Shown here: positions 1-10,284 of the stretch, one piece after another
Numbering within the stretch: position 1 is the stretch's first letter
How the letters are laid out: every line of letters starts with the position of its first letter
Source of the DNA: Owenia fusiformis
Taxonomy: Eukaryota > Annelida > Polychaeta > Sabellida > Oweniidae
Assembly: GCA_903813345.2 (NCBI GenBank)
Contig: CAIIXF020000009.1
Span: 27,194,740 to 27,258,739, forward strand
Direction: 5' to 3'
DNA: 64,000 nucleotides
Notes under the pieces: generated by a model
Database searches by the model: none
Told to the model about the DNA's origin: nothing
What the model saw: the letters and a program-made list of their open reading frames with translations, nothing else
Program-made: the position numbers and the translations under genes

Positions 1-183
1 AAGCAGATACAGATATCAATTTATACACTGTATACAGGTATCTATCTTTATTGTATGATCTGTAAAATGAAGCCCTTTGATTGGTCAGTTCTTGTGGGGT
101 ACCAATTTTATAATACACCTCCCATTCAATTTTGACGTTTAAGATCATAGATGCTCAAATATAACAGTTTGCATTGTGCTTAC

Positions 184-374
184 TAGAGTGCTTAAAGATC
201 TTTCAGGTGGGACAATATCTCTGAGACTCGTCAGTCCAGATCGCACCATGTTGTCACGGTAACCGCCACCAGTGGAAACAATGGTGACATCTTTTAGCGT
301 GTCATTTACATGCCAGTGCCAATAGGCATTCACTTTGTCATAATACTGCTTCACATGAATGTCCATGGCCATCA
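184..374 (-). CDS. PGAP1: PGAP1 exon 9 (last exon inside window)
   Basis: 191 nt encoding VMAMDIHVKQYYDKVNAYW and on to GGGYRDNMVRSGLTSLRD, matching the family's GGFRDYQVRSGLT motif. Acceptor TTTCAG, donor GTAAGC at 183. The open frame continues past the donor to a stop near 145, but that tail does not resemble PGAP1. Confidence 0.9.
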
Positions 375-3300
375 CTGAAAAATATAACATTCAAATTCAA
401 AAATCATTACAACAAGGCATTAACATGACAAAATGTCACCACCTTGCAAATGTTAAGAATTTCTTACAGACACCGACCACTGAACAACATCCACAAAAAA
501 GTTTTAGACTTAAACAATATCATTTAAATTTAAGAGAAATAAATACATACATATATTTTTCTCTATATTAGGATATTCGGATTTGTATTTCCACAACAGT
601 CAACCATTCCTAAACCATCACACTATCTACTCAGTGAATGTACATACAAATATTAATCGACGGCAAAAATCTATAAAATCCATTTCCACTTACCTGGGGC
701 CTGGTGGGGGGTGGCCTGTGTTATAATGGTATTAATAAGCTTGCTGTTAAAGTCAGTCAGAGCGAACAAACCCCTGGCTATGATGCCTCCCTAAAATACA
801 AAGCATAAGGTATAATTTATTTAGAATGTTACTATACCCAGAGTATAGGCAACAATAAATTAGAAATATCAATTAAGGAATACATTTTTATGCACATTCA
901 CTGCATGGTCCAATTTTTGACTGACAATAGTAATTGATTATTTGACATGACTTAAAACTCGAAGAATATTTAACGACACAAAATAGACATAATTGCATTT
1001 TCATCTTCAAATTTAAAATTAAAATGAGTGAATTATTAAAACCGGGAATAAGAACAATCATGAATCAGAAGATCACAAGAGTCAACACAGAAAAATATTA
1101 TCATCCATAAATCACATAGAGGTTCTTGTACTCGTACAAGTGACGAATCGCCCATTCTTGATTCACTTTAATTTAATGTTTCTTTAACTCGTCTTTAACT
1201 CGATAAAGAAAAATTATCAAATCTCATCAAGAATGGACGATCTTCCACAGGTACTCATACTCATACAATCTTTCAGTATCTTGGTTAGTCATATGAGAAA
1301 ATATAATCCTACCATGGAGTGTCCAACAATGACAACACTGGAAGGGGGATGGCTTGCCTTCTTGTAAAGGGTGAGGATGTGCTTCAGACATACATGAACA
1401 AACTCTAAAACACATGAATAATCAACAAACATAAATGTAAAAATACATAAAAATACATCACATTTTAAGTGATCAATGAAAAAACTTAAAAGTAAGAGTC
1501 TTGACAAACTTGCATGAACAATTGACCTTCAAATTTATTCTTTACTCTCTCAAATAAAATATCTCCAAAAGATCCTCAATGTGTTATAAATTGGTGAAGT
1601 TACTAAGGATTCAAATTGAAAAATAGGGGAAAATATTTGAATTCTCCAAAATAATAAATATGGTAACTGTATTGTATTATATTATTTGTAATCAAGTATG
1701 CACTTTGGGGATTTTTAGAAAATATATATGTCAGGGAATGATATGAGCCAAAAATATTCTAAAATCGAAGAATCTTTGCTTGTTGGCTAGATCTGATTCT
1801 TTCTTTTACAGAATGTACGACTGATTACAGGCAATAATACTAATATGATTTCTGAACACATTTGACAAAATCTACAAAATCACAGATGAAGAACATACCT
1901 GTCTGCTCCTGTAATACTCCTCCATAAACACCTGACAGTTCCTAAGATACAAAACACAGCCCTTTGTTACAATACTATAAGTATAGTACAAGATCATACT
2001 CTGATATGTGATGATAAACCACTTTTGAAATTGGTAAAAATGAAGGTTTTTCCAAATACAAAGGAGAATAGAGTTGACCTTACAAACAAAATGTTGTCAT
2101 TTAAAGTCATTTAAACATTTCAACATTTTAACATATTAATAACCAGTCAATATTTCAATTATGACCAATACATATAACAATGCACCCTGGAATAAGTCAA
2201 AGATCCATAATTTAATTGTTCTAAAATATTATATTTCATATTTTTTGTATACATACCTCACTGAAGTCAATGGAGAAATAGTTGAATTGGAAAGGAATCT
2301 TCTTGTCCCTCATCCTACGATACGCCACAGAACCAAGGGATCTCACTACAACATCAGTTAACATATTTCATATCTACATTCATCTAAATGCATATTCGCA
2401 AAATATGACTCTGGATTATAACATAGGAGCTATGTCTTGAAAGGTGTCCCGTTTTTAGAATATTTGGGACATATAAATATAAATTTGAACAAAATATGAA
2501 TTCCATCATATCATGCCTTTGAAAAATATTGTTTAGGTCACATAAATGTTCATAATTTGGATGGATTTAATGAATTATAGGCTGATTTATAGCCACCTAA
2601 AGTCAATGTCATTATTTCAGAGATTTTGCTATAATTTCAAACAAAAATATTAATCATTTTAAATGTGTTTCTTGCAATTGAATCAGCTATCATGATCATT
2701 TTAGAATATGAGTTTCACGAACATTAAAGTAGATTGTCTGACATTAAACACAGATGAACAAAATAAAAGTACATATCTTTTAAGACTCACCTTGTTTATA
2801 GCTCCCAGCATTACCAGGTATAAACAGCACTGGGATACCATTAAACTCCATTTTTCTAAAAAATAATACACAATAATAATATCAATACAATCACAATCAT
2901 TATAATACTCTATTACAAAACAAAATTTATATATTTAAAAAGCTCAAGTTTTTTTGTGTTTAAATACCACAAATGTTTATTTTCATTATCAAAGTCAAAT
3001 ACATGCACACTGTACATATTGTATTTGAGAGTGATGAATATTTCAATAGCACAAACCCTGATCAGTCAATTGTACAGCCCCATAAATATAATTCTGTAAA
3101 ATTCTGAAGTATTTTAAGGTTGTGCATCAAACAAATATACTGCTGTGTATAACAAGAAGGAGGTTAATCATTTAAAAACACACTTATATAGCATTCTTAT
3201 TCAATTCAAAGATGAGAGCTGAATTAAGATTTTGATGAGGAACTGTAACTACCAAAGTGTTATTCAGCCCCTTGGATACATAACATTTTTCATTGTTTGC

Positions 3301-6300
3301 CAGTGTTAGCCACTTTATTACATTAGACATACAATATCTGGGGTTAATTTTCTAAAACTAGATCAGTTTTACATACACTGTATTTTAAAAGTTATTTGTG
3401 CAAATTGTAAAGATTTTGTTGAAAAATTCTGCGACTAGTTTTATTGTTGCCTCTGGTATTCAAGGGTTAATAAAAACTATCGCCAACACTTACCCTAATG
3501 TTCTGGCATATGCCCTAAAATAATAAAAATAAAACATATATTTATACATGTACATTGTAGATATATATATTAGAGAATTAATCTTGATAATACAAAACTT
3601 TATTCTATCGATCAAGATACTATAAAACTTTGTTCTGTTAATCAACAAATATCCAATATACGGTATATATAGATAATAATGGGATGAACATTTGAATTGA
3701 CTTGACATGAATTTAAAGTACAAGATTTATACAAAATTACTTTGTTTGTATCAAGTCCCTACACCCACAATTCCAACTTATTTAACAAGTAGTCAGGGGG
3801 GACAAAAAGGACAAAATGACTTGATACAACTCAATTTGATGCTCACCCTTCTCCATAAACATATAAGCCATATTTGGGGTACTTCTGTTCTACACTCTTC
3901 TTCAAGGGAACAGGCTGAAACAAAGGTATATTGAATAAAATTTGTATACACATGAAATAATATTATTAAATAATTTTAAACCAGGTATGCCTTGTTTCCA
4001 GACCTGGAATGACTCGAATGAGTGTAGCAGCACATATTCAAAGTCTTCTATACAAGACATGACTGAGTGAATTAAATTTTGTGAGATTTGGTTGTAATTT
4101 CAAAAATGCAGATTATTTGAACTGTGTTCTGATTGACTGGAATTTGATATATCATGCCTAGCTAGCAATGTGTAAATAACAAATTACATGTAATGAGAGA
4201 GCTAGACTATCTAATATTCCCTGATACAGTGGAGCCACCATTGGCTGAACATGTCATGGATGTGTATATGAAAACACCAGCCTTCTGAAAAACCAATGAT
4301 GAGAATAAACCCTGGATGAGTGATGAGATGGATACTAAGTAGATCATCTGACACTTGCTCAATAAAGTACATAGGACATTCTTGGACACGGGCATTGTCG
4401 GACGATCTTTAATAATTCATTATTTTGCTTGATTTCTTTATTGAAAATTCAAATAAGACACATCATGATACGGTAATTACTTAGGGACCCAGCCTGAATA
4501 TTTTTGTTTTTGAATATTGGAGAGTATTACGCGAGATTTTTTCATTTATATTTATTTTATGATGTGGGGTGATATCTAGAGTTTGAGGCTTGCGAAAATA
4601 AGATATCCTCATCTTTATACCCCCACCCTATAATTTCAGGGGGGTCAGAAGAAAATAAACTTTAATTCATAACTTTGGAAGTAAATGAGATACAAATTTA
4701 ATTTTTTCACCATAATTTATAGAATAACATCAGTAATGCAGGAAAAAATATATCAAACGAAAATTAGCTAATTTGCATAATTTAACCCTTAAACAGCCAT
4801 AAAAACTATTAAATAACAGAATGATAATAAACAACTTTTACTGTAATTGCCTTCATATGAAGTTATAACTTATGAAATAATTCCTAAAAATGCATCTATA
4901 TATGTATATTAGATGTGCAAAATATTAAAAGTGTATCTTACATAACGACTGTGAAAAATATTTCTCCCCTTACCCTAAAATTGAAGGGAGGGGGTCAAAA
5001 GAAAATAAACTTTAATTCATAACTTTGGAAGTATATAAGATACAAACTTAATTTTTTCACCAAAATTTACAAAATAATATCAGTAATGGAGAAAAAAATA
5101 TTTTAATATTAGAAGTGCATCTTATATATAGATTGTGAAAAAATTTCTCCCCCTACCCAGATATTTCAGGGGGGTCAACTGAAAATGGACTTTAATTTAT
5201 AACTTTGGAAGTATATGAGGTATAAACCTATTTGTTCACCAAAATTTATGTAATAACATCAGTAACTAAGAAAAAACATTTTTGATATGCAAATAAGCTA
5301 ATTTGCATAATTTAACCCTTATACAGTCATAAAAACCGTTAAAAGACAAAACGATAAAATACGACATTTATTTTAATCGACCTCTCATGAAGTTATAACT
5401 TATGAAATAATTCATATAGTTGCATTTATATATGTATAACAGATGTGCAAAATATTAAAAGTGTATCTTACATAACGACTGTGAAAAAAATTCTCCCCCT
5501 ACCCAGATATTTGATTGTGAAAAATAAAGTCCATTTTTATTTGACCCCCTCCCCTCAAAAATCTGGATAGGGGGAGAATTTTTTTCACAGTCTTTATGTA
5601 AGATACACTTCTAATATTTTGCACATTTATTATACATATATAGATGCATTCTTAGGAATTATTTCATAAGTTAAAACTTCATATGAAGGCAATAACAGTA
5701 AATGTGATATAACATCATTTCGTCATTTACTAGTTTTTATGGCAGTTTAAGGGTTAAATTATGCAAATTAGCTTTTTTTCATTCAAAATATTTTTTCTTC
5801 ATTACTGATGTTATTTCATAAATTTTGGTGAAAAAATTAAGTTTGTATCTCATATACTTCCAAAGTTATGAATTAAAGTCTATTTTCTTCTGACCCCCCT
5901 AAAATTATAGGGCGGGGGTATAAAGATGAAGATATCTTATTTTCGCAAGTCTCAAACTCTAGATATCACCCCACATCATAAAAGTAACTTATTTTCCAAC
6001 AAGAACTGAAAAAATCTCGCGTAATACTTTCCAATATCCATTTTCACTTTCTAGCTGTTTCTCAGAACTTGGGTCCCTGAGTAAATATACATGGTATAAA
6101 GTCTAACATGACAATGCCCCAGATTTTTACCTGATGCCAAGGGTTTGTTCGGGAAGCCCCTGTGCCCCTATATACTCTATGTCATTAAAATCTACATGTG
6201 TTTGAAGACAATCTACAGTGTTCCACTAGATTTTTCTGACTACTTTGATCGTGAAAAAATAAGACTTAATACTTAAAGAATGAGACTGTCACTTACCTTC

Positions 6301-9300
6301 CAGAAGTTAAGTGAAACATAAAACCTAACAGCACATAAACTGTGTTGCATAACCACAATGTCCAAGAGATAAAAATGAAATGTATTAAAACAGACTTTAC
6401 TATTTCGTTATTCCAGAAGTTTTGATACACTTTATTCGAGCTTGCATGCACACACTTTAGTCACTTTAAACTACATTTTCATATTTAGATGAATTATGAG
6501 ATTGTATCATTTAGAGCAATTTATTGGGCACATTTTCTGAAAGATTCAAAAGATTCTGTTCAGTGACCTTTCCTAAGCTCCTACTTTTAGCTATTTTTTC
6601 AGTCACATTTTCAGAGGGCTGAAAAAGTTATTTCATCATGTTTAGGGTCATTCTGGCCATGTACATTGTGATCCATGTCATGTAAATGATATGTGCAACT
6701 AGTTACACTGACTGGAGGTCAAAACAGGACTCTGTTATCTTGGTTCAAAAAATGTTTGAAATCAAGCATGGTTTTGTTTATCAAATCCTACGACCACTTT
6801 AGCATGCTAAGAGCTTCCACCATTGTGGAAAGTGCTGAATATTTCCAATTCAAAAACGAAAATCTCTTCGTTCTGCTGACAAACCCATACAATTGGCGGT
6901 TCAACTAGTTAATAAAAAGGATTCTTAAATACTCATGGATGTATCAAGGTAGCTCATTTAAGTATGCTTTGTAAAAACATTGACTGACCAATGATTCGTG
7001 CGTAGTCCTAGGATGCGATAATGGTTTTGTCACTTCCTGTTATGTCATTTCCTGTTAGAGTCCATTTCACTGTTTCATTGCGTCAGTAGAATGGCAAAAA
7101 TAAGAAATTGGGAGACCATTGTGCAATAATATATGGAAAAGTATATTCATAATGTACATGAATGACATTTGTATATTTCAGATTTTTTAGTTTTTTGTGC
7201 AAAAAGCCTGTGCCGTCTTGTAATTTGAAGAATTTCAGCCATGTTAATCTTATTGAAAATAACATGGCAGAGAAGCATCCAAATATAAGAGGCCACACAC
7301 TTTATAAGCCAAACTAGAAGCAATCCAAGATATACAAATGTCATTCATATACAATAGGAATATATTTTTCCATATATTATCGCAAAATGATATTTTGATT
7401 TCTTATTTTTTAGCTTTTACTGACACAGTTAACAATGAAATGGACTCTAAGTACCATGGCACCTTAAGGTCAGGGTGCATAATGGGAAATTTTCTGCATT
7501 CCTCAATTGAGTTACATGTTATTTTTCAAACAAGAATCACTCCTTCCCCATATTGTGGGTTTGTGTAAAAAACTGGGTGACCGGGTAACCGGGTGACCGG
7601 GTAATTAACGTTCCTAGCAGGGTTAGGAATTTTTTTTATTTATAACGTTGGATCTGGACGATACATGTACGTTATTTTCGACATCACGTTTTGAGGTTAT
7701 TTCACATCGTTAGAACGTTTTGACAACGTTAACTTTTAACGTTAAAATAACGTCGGTAATGAACCGATTTAGTGAGAACATATTGACGTCTTTGTAACGT
7801 TTCCTTTACTCACACATATTTTGAAGCCATTTCCACAATGTTGAAATTCAACCATCCATCGACGTTTTGCTGAATATTTAAATAACATCAGATCAGTACG
7901 GTCCATGAACGTCATTATTGACGTCACGTTTTGATGTTATTTCAAATTGAAAAAACGTTTCGACAATGTTAAATTTTAACGTTAACGATACGTCGGAAAT
8001 GAACCGACTTAGTGAGAACACAAAGTTTTTGTCATGTTTTTTTCCACCAACAAATATTTTGATATTAAAAGTCTGTTTTGACAACGTTGAATTTTAACGT
8101 TTAAGTTACGTCACATATGGACCAATGTAGTAAAAAATCAAACGTTCCTGTTAATTATGTTTTCCAAACTAATGAACTTTACGGACACGTTACAACAACG
8201 TTCTTTTTATACCATCAATAGATGTTTCATGTTTACGTTGCCTTGATGTGTAAAGAACGAAAATGTGCAACGTCTTCTAGGAACTTATATACTTATAAGC
8301 AACGACATGGATGTCACTGTTTGCTGGATCGATTATTTTAAAAAGTGCTCTGTCTCGTATAGGATAAAAATATCGAACAGCAGTGCACTCGGTAGGCTAA
8401 GTCTGTCAAGTCAATTCGCTACTATATATCGGGGGAAATGTGGAACTTTGAAAGTTTGTAACCCTGCTAGGAACGTTAGGTACCCGGTGCACCGGGTACC
8501 CGGTTACCCAGTCACCCGTTTTTTTACACGAACCCCCATATTGTCTAAATCTTCCAGTTTTGCACAAAGAGTGCTCTTATGTGCCTAGAAAAGACTTGTG
8601 AGAAGAATGTTTTGATAAAGTGTATAAAAAACAAAAAAATTCAGTGAAAAAATTCAGAAATTTTTTTCACTGAATTTTTTCGTTTTTTACACAGTCAGAG
8701 AGAATGTTTCTGGCGAAATTCTGGGATTTCAAGTACTTGAAGTTGGGAAACCGGAAGGGCTTACCTTTTTTAATTCCCGAATCTCACCAAATCTCTCCGA
8801 AATTAGCTCATCTTTGTGACTGTAAATTGCACAGCTGTATCTAATGGAGTCTTGTCATATTCAATCAGCCTCAATTTTAAAGTGTATATTTTATTTTCAA
8901 CGTGATTTCATCGTTTTTTGTCTACTGGTAAGAATACGCTGGGCAAATGGCAAGATGGATGACTTTTGACCTGACCTACACCGATGGCGGTGACGTCATC
9001 AATTTTATCTATACAAATTCTATTTGGTCACGTGACCTTGTGCCAGAAGTCCGACTTTTTGGTCAGTCGACCTGTTCAAAGTACATTTAGTTATAATTAT
9101 TGCTTTTCAGAACAATTTAGGAAACAATATTTTCTATCTACGTGACTACGTCGATTACAAAACATCTAAGGTACGTAAATTTATATGAACAACTGAGTCA
9201 ATAGGGATAAATAGCCCAACGAGAGTCGGCGGTTTTAAAAAATACTTGGATCTGGATGCCAGTCCTGGTATAGATATAGTTCCAGGGCAGTTCGAAGAAC

Positions 9301-9949
9301 GTATTAGATGTCCGTGGTTTTTTATACATTTTCCAAAACAAACCTTCTCACAAGGCTTTTCTAGGCACATAAGTGCACTCTTTGTGCAAACCTGGAAGAT
9401 GTCGACAATGTGGGGAAGGCACAGGCAATGGAACATAGAAATAATCCCCCCCACTTTCTATATATGAGTAAAATAAATTATTTTACTTATATATAGAGAG
9501 TGGGGGGGGGATTATTTCTATGTTCCATTGCCTGTGGGGGAAGGAGTTATTCTTTGTTGAAAAATAACATGTGACTCAATTGAGGAATGCAGAAAATTAC
9601 CCAACATGCACCCTGTCATAATATAGCGGGACAAAAGGGCCCAAACTCGGGACATGAGGTCCCCTGGGTAAATTCTATTGTGTTTTTTCAAATGACCAGT
9701 GCACATGTATAAAATTGACCAAACACATTTGGACTGGTCGGTGAAAATTCAAGTGGAACATTTAGTGGTGGTATACAAATACATATATTTAGGGTAAATA
9801 AAATAGAATCAAACCTCATAATGTGGATACTCGTACATGTATGTCATCTCACAACCATTCTTTTCAAAATTGAGTAATACATCTATCGCTCCGAGCAGTA
9901 TTACAGCAAACAGTGAGATTACAAATATTGTTTTCATGGGCGCCGCCAT
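184..9949 (-). CDS. PGAP1: GPI inositol-deacylase PGAP1, exons 1-9 (gene continues off left edge)
   Basis: PGAP1 is an ER-membrane lipase-fold enzyme that removes the acyl chain from the inositol of GPI anchors after transfer to protein. Nine coding exons are readable: 9949-9815, 3914-3847, 3514-3494, 2855-2791, 2345-2257, 1941-1899, 1404-1313, 790-694 and 374-184. All have GT..AG borders and closing phases and encode the first 267 residues. Residues 5-24 form an N-terminal membrane segment, followed by a Cys/Tyr-rich stretch (MTYMYEYPHYE). The oxyanion region FIPGNAGSYKQ follows, then the nucleophile motif GHSM-GG split across exons 7 and 8 (Ser about 170), and ITQATPH. The order and spacing match animal PGAP1. 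The start is MAAPMKT at 9949; a further in-frame Met upstream (10036) has no PGAP1-like sequence. The last exon ends at a GTAAGC donor (183-179), so the remaining catalytic residues and the C-terminal membrane part lie beyond the window. Intron 1 is 5.9 kb and packed with mobile elements. Confidence 0.93.
694..790 (-). CDS. PGAP1: PGAP1 exon 8
   Basis: 97 nt encoding GGIIARGLFALTDFNSKLIN and then TIITQATPHQAP, the conserved post-nucleophile helix and strand. Acceptor TTTTAG, donor GTAAGT. Confidence 0.93.
1313..1404 (-). CDS. PGAP1: PGAP1 exon 7 (catalytic serine)
   Basis: 92 nt ending in SSVVIVGHSM. The nucleophile-elbow serine (about residue 170) is followed by the exon junction and GG from exon 8, completing GHSMGG. 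Acceptor TTTTAG, donor GTAGGA. Confidence 0.93.
1899..1941 (-). CDS. PGAP1: PGAP1 exon 6
   Basis: 43 nt encoding ELSGVYGGVLQEQT, equivalent to the human segment with the same YGG..LQ.QT pattern. Acceptor TCTTAG, donor GTATGT. Confidence 0.9.
2257..2345 (-). CDS. PGAP1: PGAP1 exon 5
   Basis: 89 nt encoding VRSLGSVAYRRMRDKK then IPFQFNYFSIDFSE, matching the strand after the oxyanion loop. Acceptor TTGTAG, donor GTATGT. Confidence 0.9.
2791..2855 (-). CDS. PGAP1: PGAP1 exon 4 (oxyanion-loop region)
   Basis: 65 nt encoding KMEFNGIPVLFIPGNAGSYK, near-identical to the family's lipase oxyanion segment. Acceptor TTTTTTAG, donor GTGAGT. Confidence 0.92.
3494..3514 (-). CDS. PGAP1: PGAP1 exon 3 (21-nt microexon)
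   Basis: A 21-nt exon giving AYARTLG after the shared glycine codon. Acceptor TATTTTAG, donor GTAAGT. Both flanking phases are 2, so it keeps the frame between exons 2 and 4. Confidence 0.85.
3847..3914 (-). CDS. PGAP1: PGAP1 exon 2
   Basis: 68 nt encoding PVPLKKSVEQ followed by KYPKYGLYVYGEG, the conserved stretch before the lipase core. Acceptor TTTCAG, donor GTGAGC. Confidence 0.9.
4477..6084. mobile_element. Foldback element in PGAP1 intron 1
   Basis: The ends are inverted: TTACTTAGGGACCCA at 4477 and TGGGTCCCTGAGTAA ending at 6084. The arms (about 4477-4990 and 5540-6084) match for hundreds of bases, for example TTATAACTTATGAAATAATT against its complement near 5660. The centre holds three or four further direct copies of a module built from CCCCCTACCC, GGGGGTCA and TTCATAACTTTGGAAGTA. 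No coding capacity is seen; it is non-autonomous. Confidence 0.8.
6085..7430. other. PGAP1 intron 1, no gene seen
   Basis: AT-rich sequence without convincing coding potential. A related inverted pair (about 7083-7180 and 7330-7400, ATATATGGAAAA / TTTTCCATATAT) hints at another decayed palindromic element. Confidence 0.4.
7455..8634 (+). repeat. Dispersed repeat copy A (split by the hAT-like element)
   Basis: The two flanks (about 7455-7556 and 8536-8634) together match, in reverse orientation, the repeat at about 9325-9630: AATTGAGGAATGCAGAAAAT, CTTCCCC, TTTGCACAAAGAGTGC, GTGCCTAGAAAAG and TTGTGAGAA are shared. Confidence 0.75.
7557..8535. mobile_element. hAT-like non-autonomous element with 9-bp target duplication
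   Basis: 979 bp. It starts GGGTTTGTGTAAAAAACTGG and ends with the inverted counterpart (..CACGAACCC). Sub-terminal repeats of GGGTGACC / GGGTAACC follow, then TTCCTAGCAGGGTT and its complement. It is flanked by CCATATTGT on both sides (7548-7556, 8536-8544). The interior is rich in AACGTT and GACGTC words and has no transposase. An empty-site copy of the flank exists at about 9400-9419. Confidence 0.8.
8636..8683. repeat. Short palindrome
   Basis: AAAAAATTCAGTGAAAAA and its complement TTTTTCACTGAATTTTTT around an 11-nt spacer. Confidence 0.7.
9325..9630 (-). repeat. Dispersed repeat copy B (split by a palindromic MITE)
   Basis: Same family as copy A in the opposite direction, interrupted at 9420-9536. 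It lacks the hAT-like element of copy A, while copy A lacks the MITE found here. Confidence 0.75.
9420..9536. mobile_element. 117-bp palindromic MITE with 8-bp target duplication
   Basis: Nearly perfect palindrome from CACAGGCAATGGAACATAG to its complement, centred on a TAAAATAAATTATTTTA core. It is flanked by GGGGAAGG (9412-9419 and 9537-9544). The 8-bp duplication suggests mobilisation by a hAT transposase. Confidence 0.85.
9815..9949 (-). CDS. PGAP1: PGAP1 exon 1 (start codon, membrane anchor)
   Basis: Starts at ATG 9949 and encodes residues 1-45: the hydrophobic anchor, then FEKNGCEMTYMYEYPHYE, which is characteristic of PGAP1. Donor GTTTGA at 9814; ends in phase 0. Confidence 0.9.
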
Positions 9950-10183
9950 TTTAGAACGGAAATGGTAAAGCTGAAACGAAATCATTATGTATTTTTGATA
10001 ATCGATGCACTCAGAAGAAAATATACACCATATCATATTAACCAGTTAAAGGATAATAAAATATTATGATAATATCACAAATGTCACTTTTAATGTTGAT
10101 TTCATATGAATAATATTTTGATTAACAATTTCGTTTTATTCTCGAGTTGAAACTTTGATGTGTCAAAATAAAAAAATAAAAAA
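9950..10183. promoter_or_regulatory. Bidirectional promoter interval PGAP1 / NUDCD3
   Basis: Only 234 bp separate the divergent start codons of PGAP1 (9949, minus) and NUDCD3 (10184, plus), so both 5' UTRs and the shared promoter must lie here unless an upstream non-coding exon exists. The interval is AT-rich and I see no clear TATA box. Promoter identity is inferred from geometry. Confidence 0.6.
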
Positions 10184-10284
10184 ATGGATTTGGAAAAGTA
10201 CGACAGTGCACTTCTAGGCATTTTACAGAACGAGGGCAAGATAGAGAAATTTCTTGATGTTGTATTTGGCTTTCTCTATAGGAG
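10184..10284 (+). CDS. NUDCD3: NUDCD3 exon 1
   Basis: Start codon and residues 1-34: MDLEKYDSALLGILQNEGK, then KFLDVVFGFLYRR. Donor GTAATT; phase 2. It is 101 nt long. Confidence 0.95.

Larger units (their letters stand above)
375..3846 (-). other. PGAP1 introns 2-8
   Basis: Short AT-rich introns between the PGAP1 exons, none longer than about 650 bp. Apart from a small inverted repeat near 1147-1240 (ATTCTTGAT against ATCAAGAAT) I see nothing else. Confidence 0.6.

Noticed and set aside
4207-4395. Possible decayed coding fragment (plus-strand EPPLAEHVMDVYMKTPAF with stops)
   Set aside because: Too short and broken to assign; could be chance.
6120-6185. Exon-like minus-strand segment ending CATCAG|GTAAAA in PGAP1 intron 1
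   Set aside because: PGAP1 exons 1 and 2 join in phase and align to the family with no room for an extra exon, and the segment resembles nothing in PGAP1.
7568-7605. Telomere-like GGGTGACC/GGGTAACC repeats
   Set aside because: They are the sub-terminal repeats of the hAT-like element and recur inverted at its other end.
8265-8588. 107-residue open frame
   Set aside because: It covers the right end of the hAT-like MITE and its flank; no transposase motif.
9155-9467. Overlapping open frames on both strands
   Set aside because: They lie in dispersed repeat copy B and its palindromic MITE and resemble no protein.
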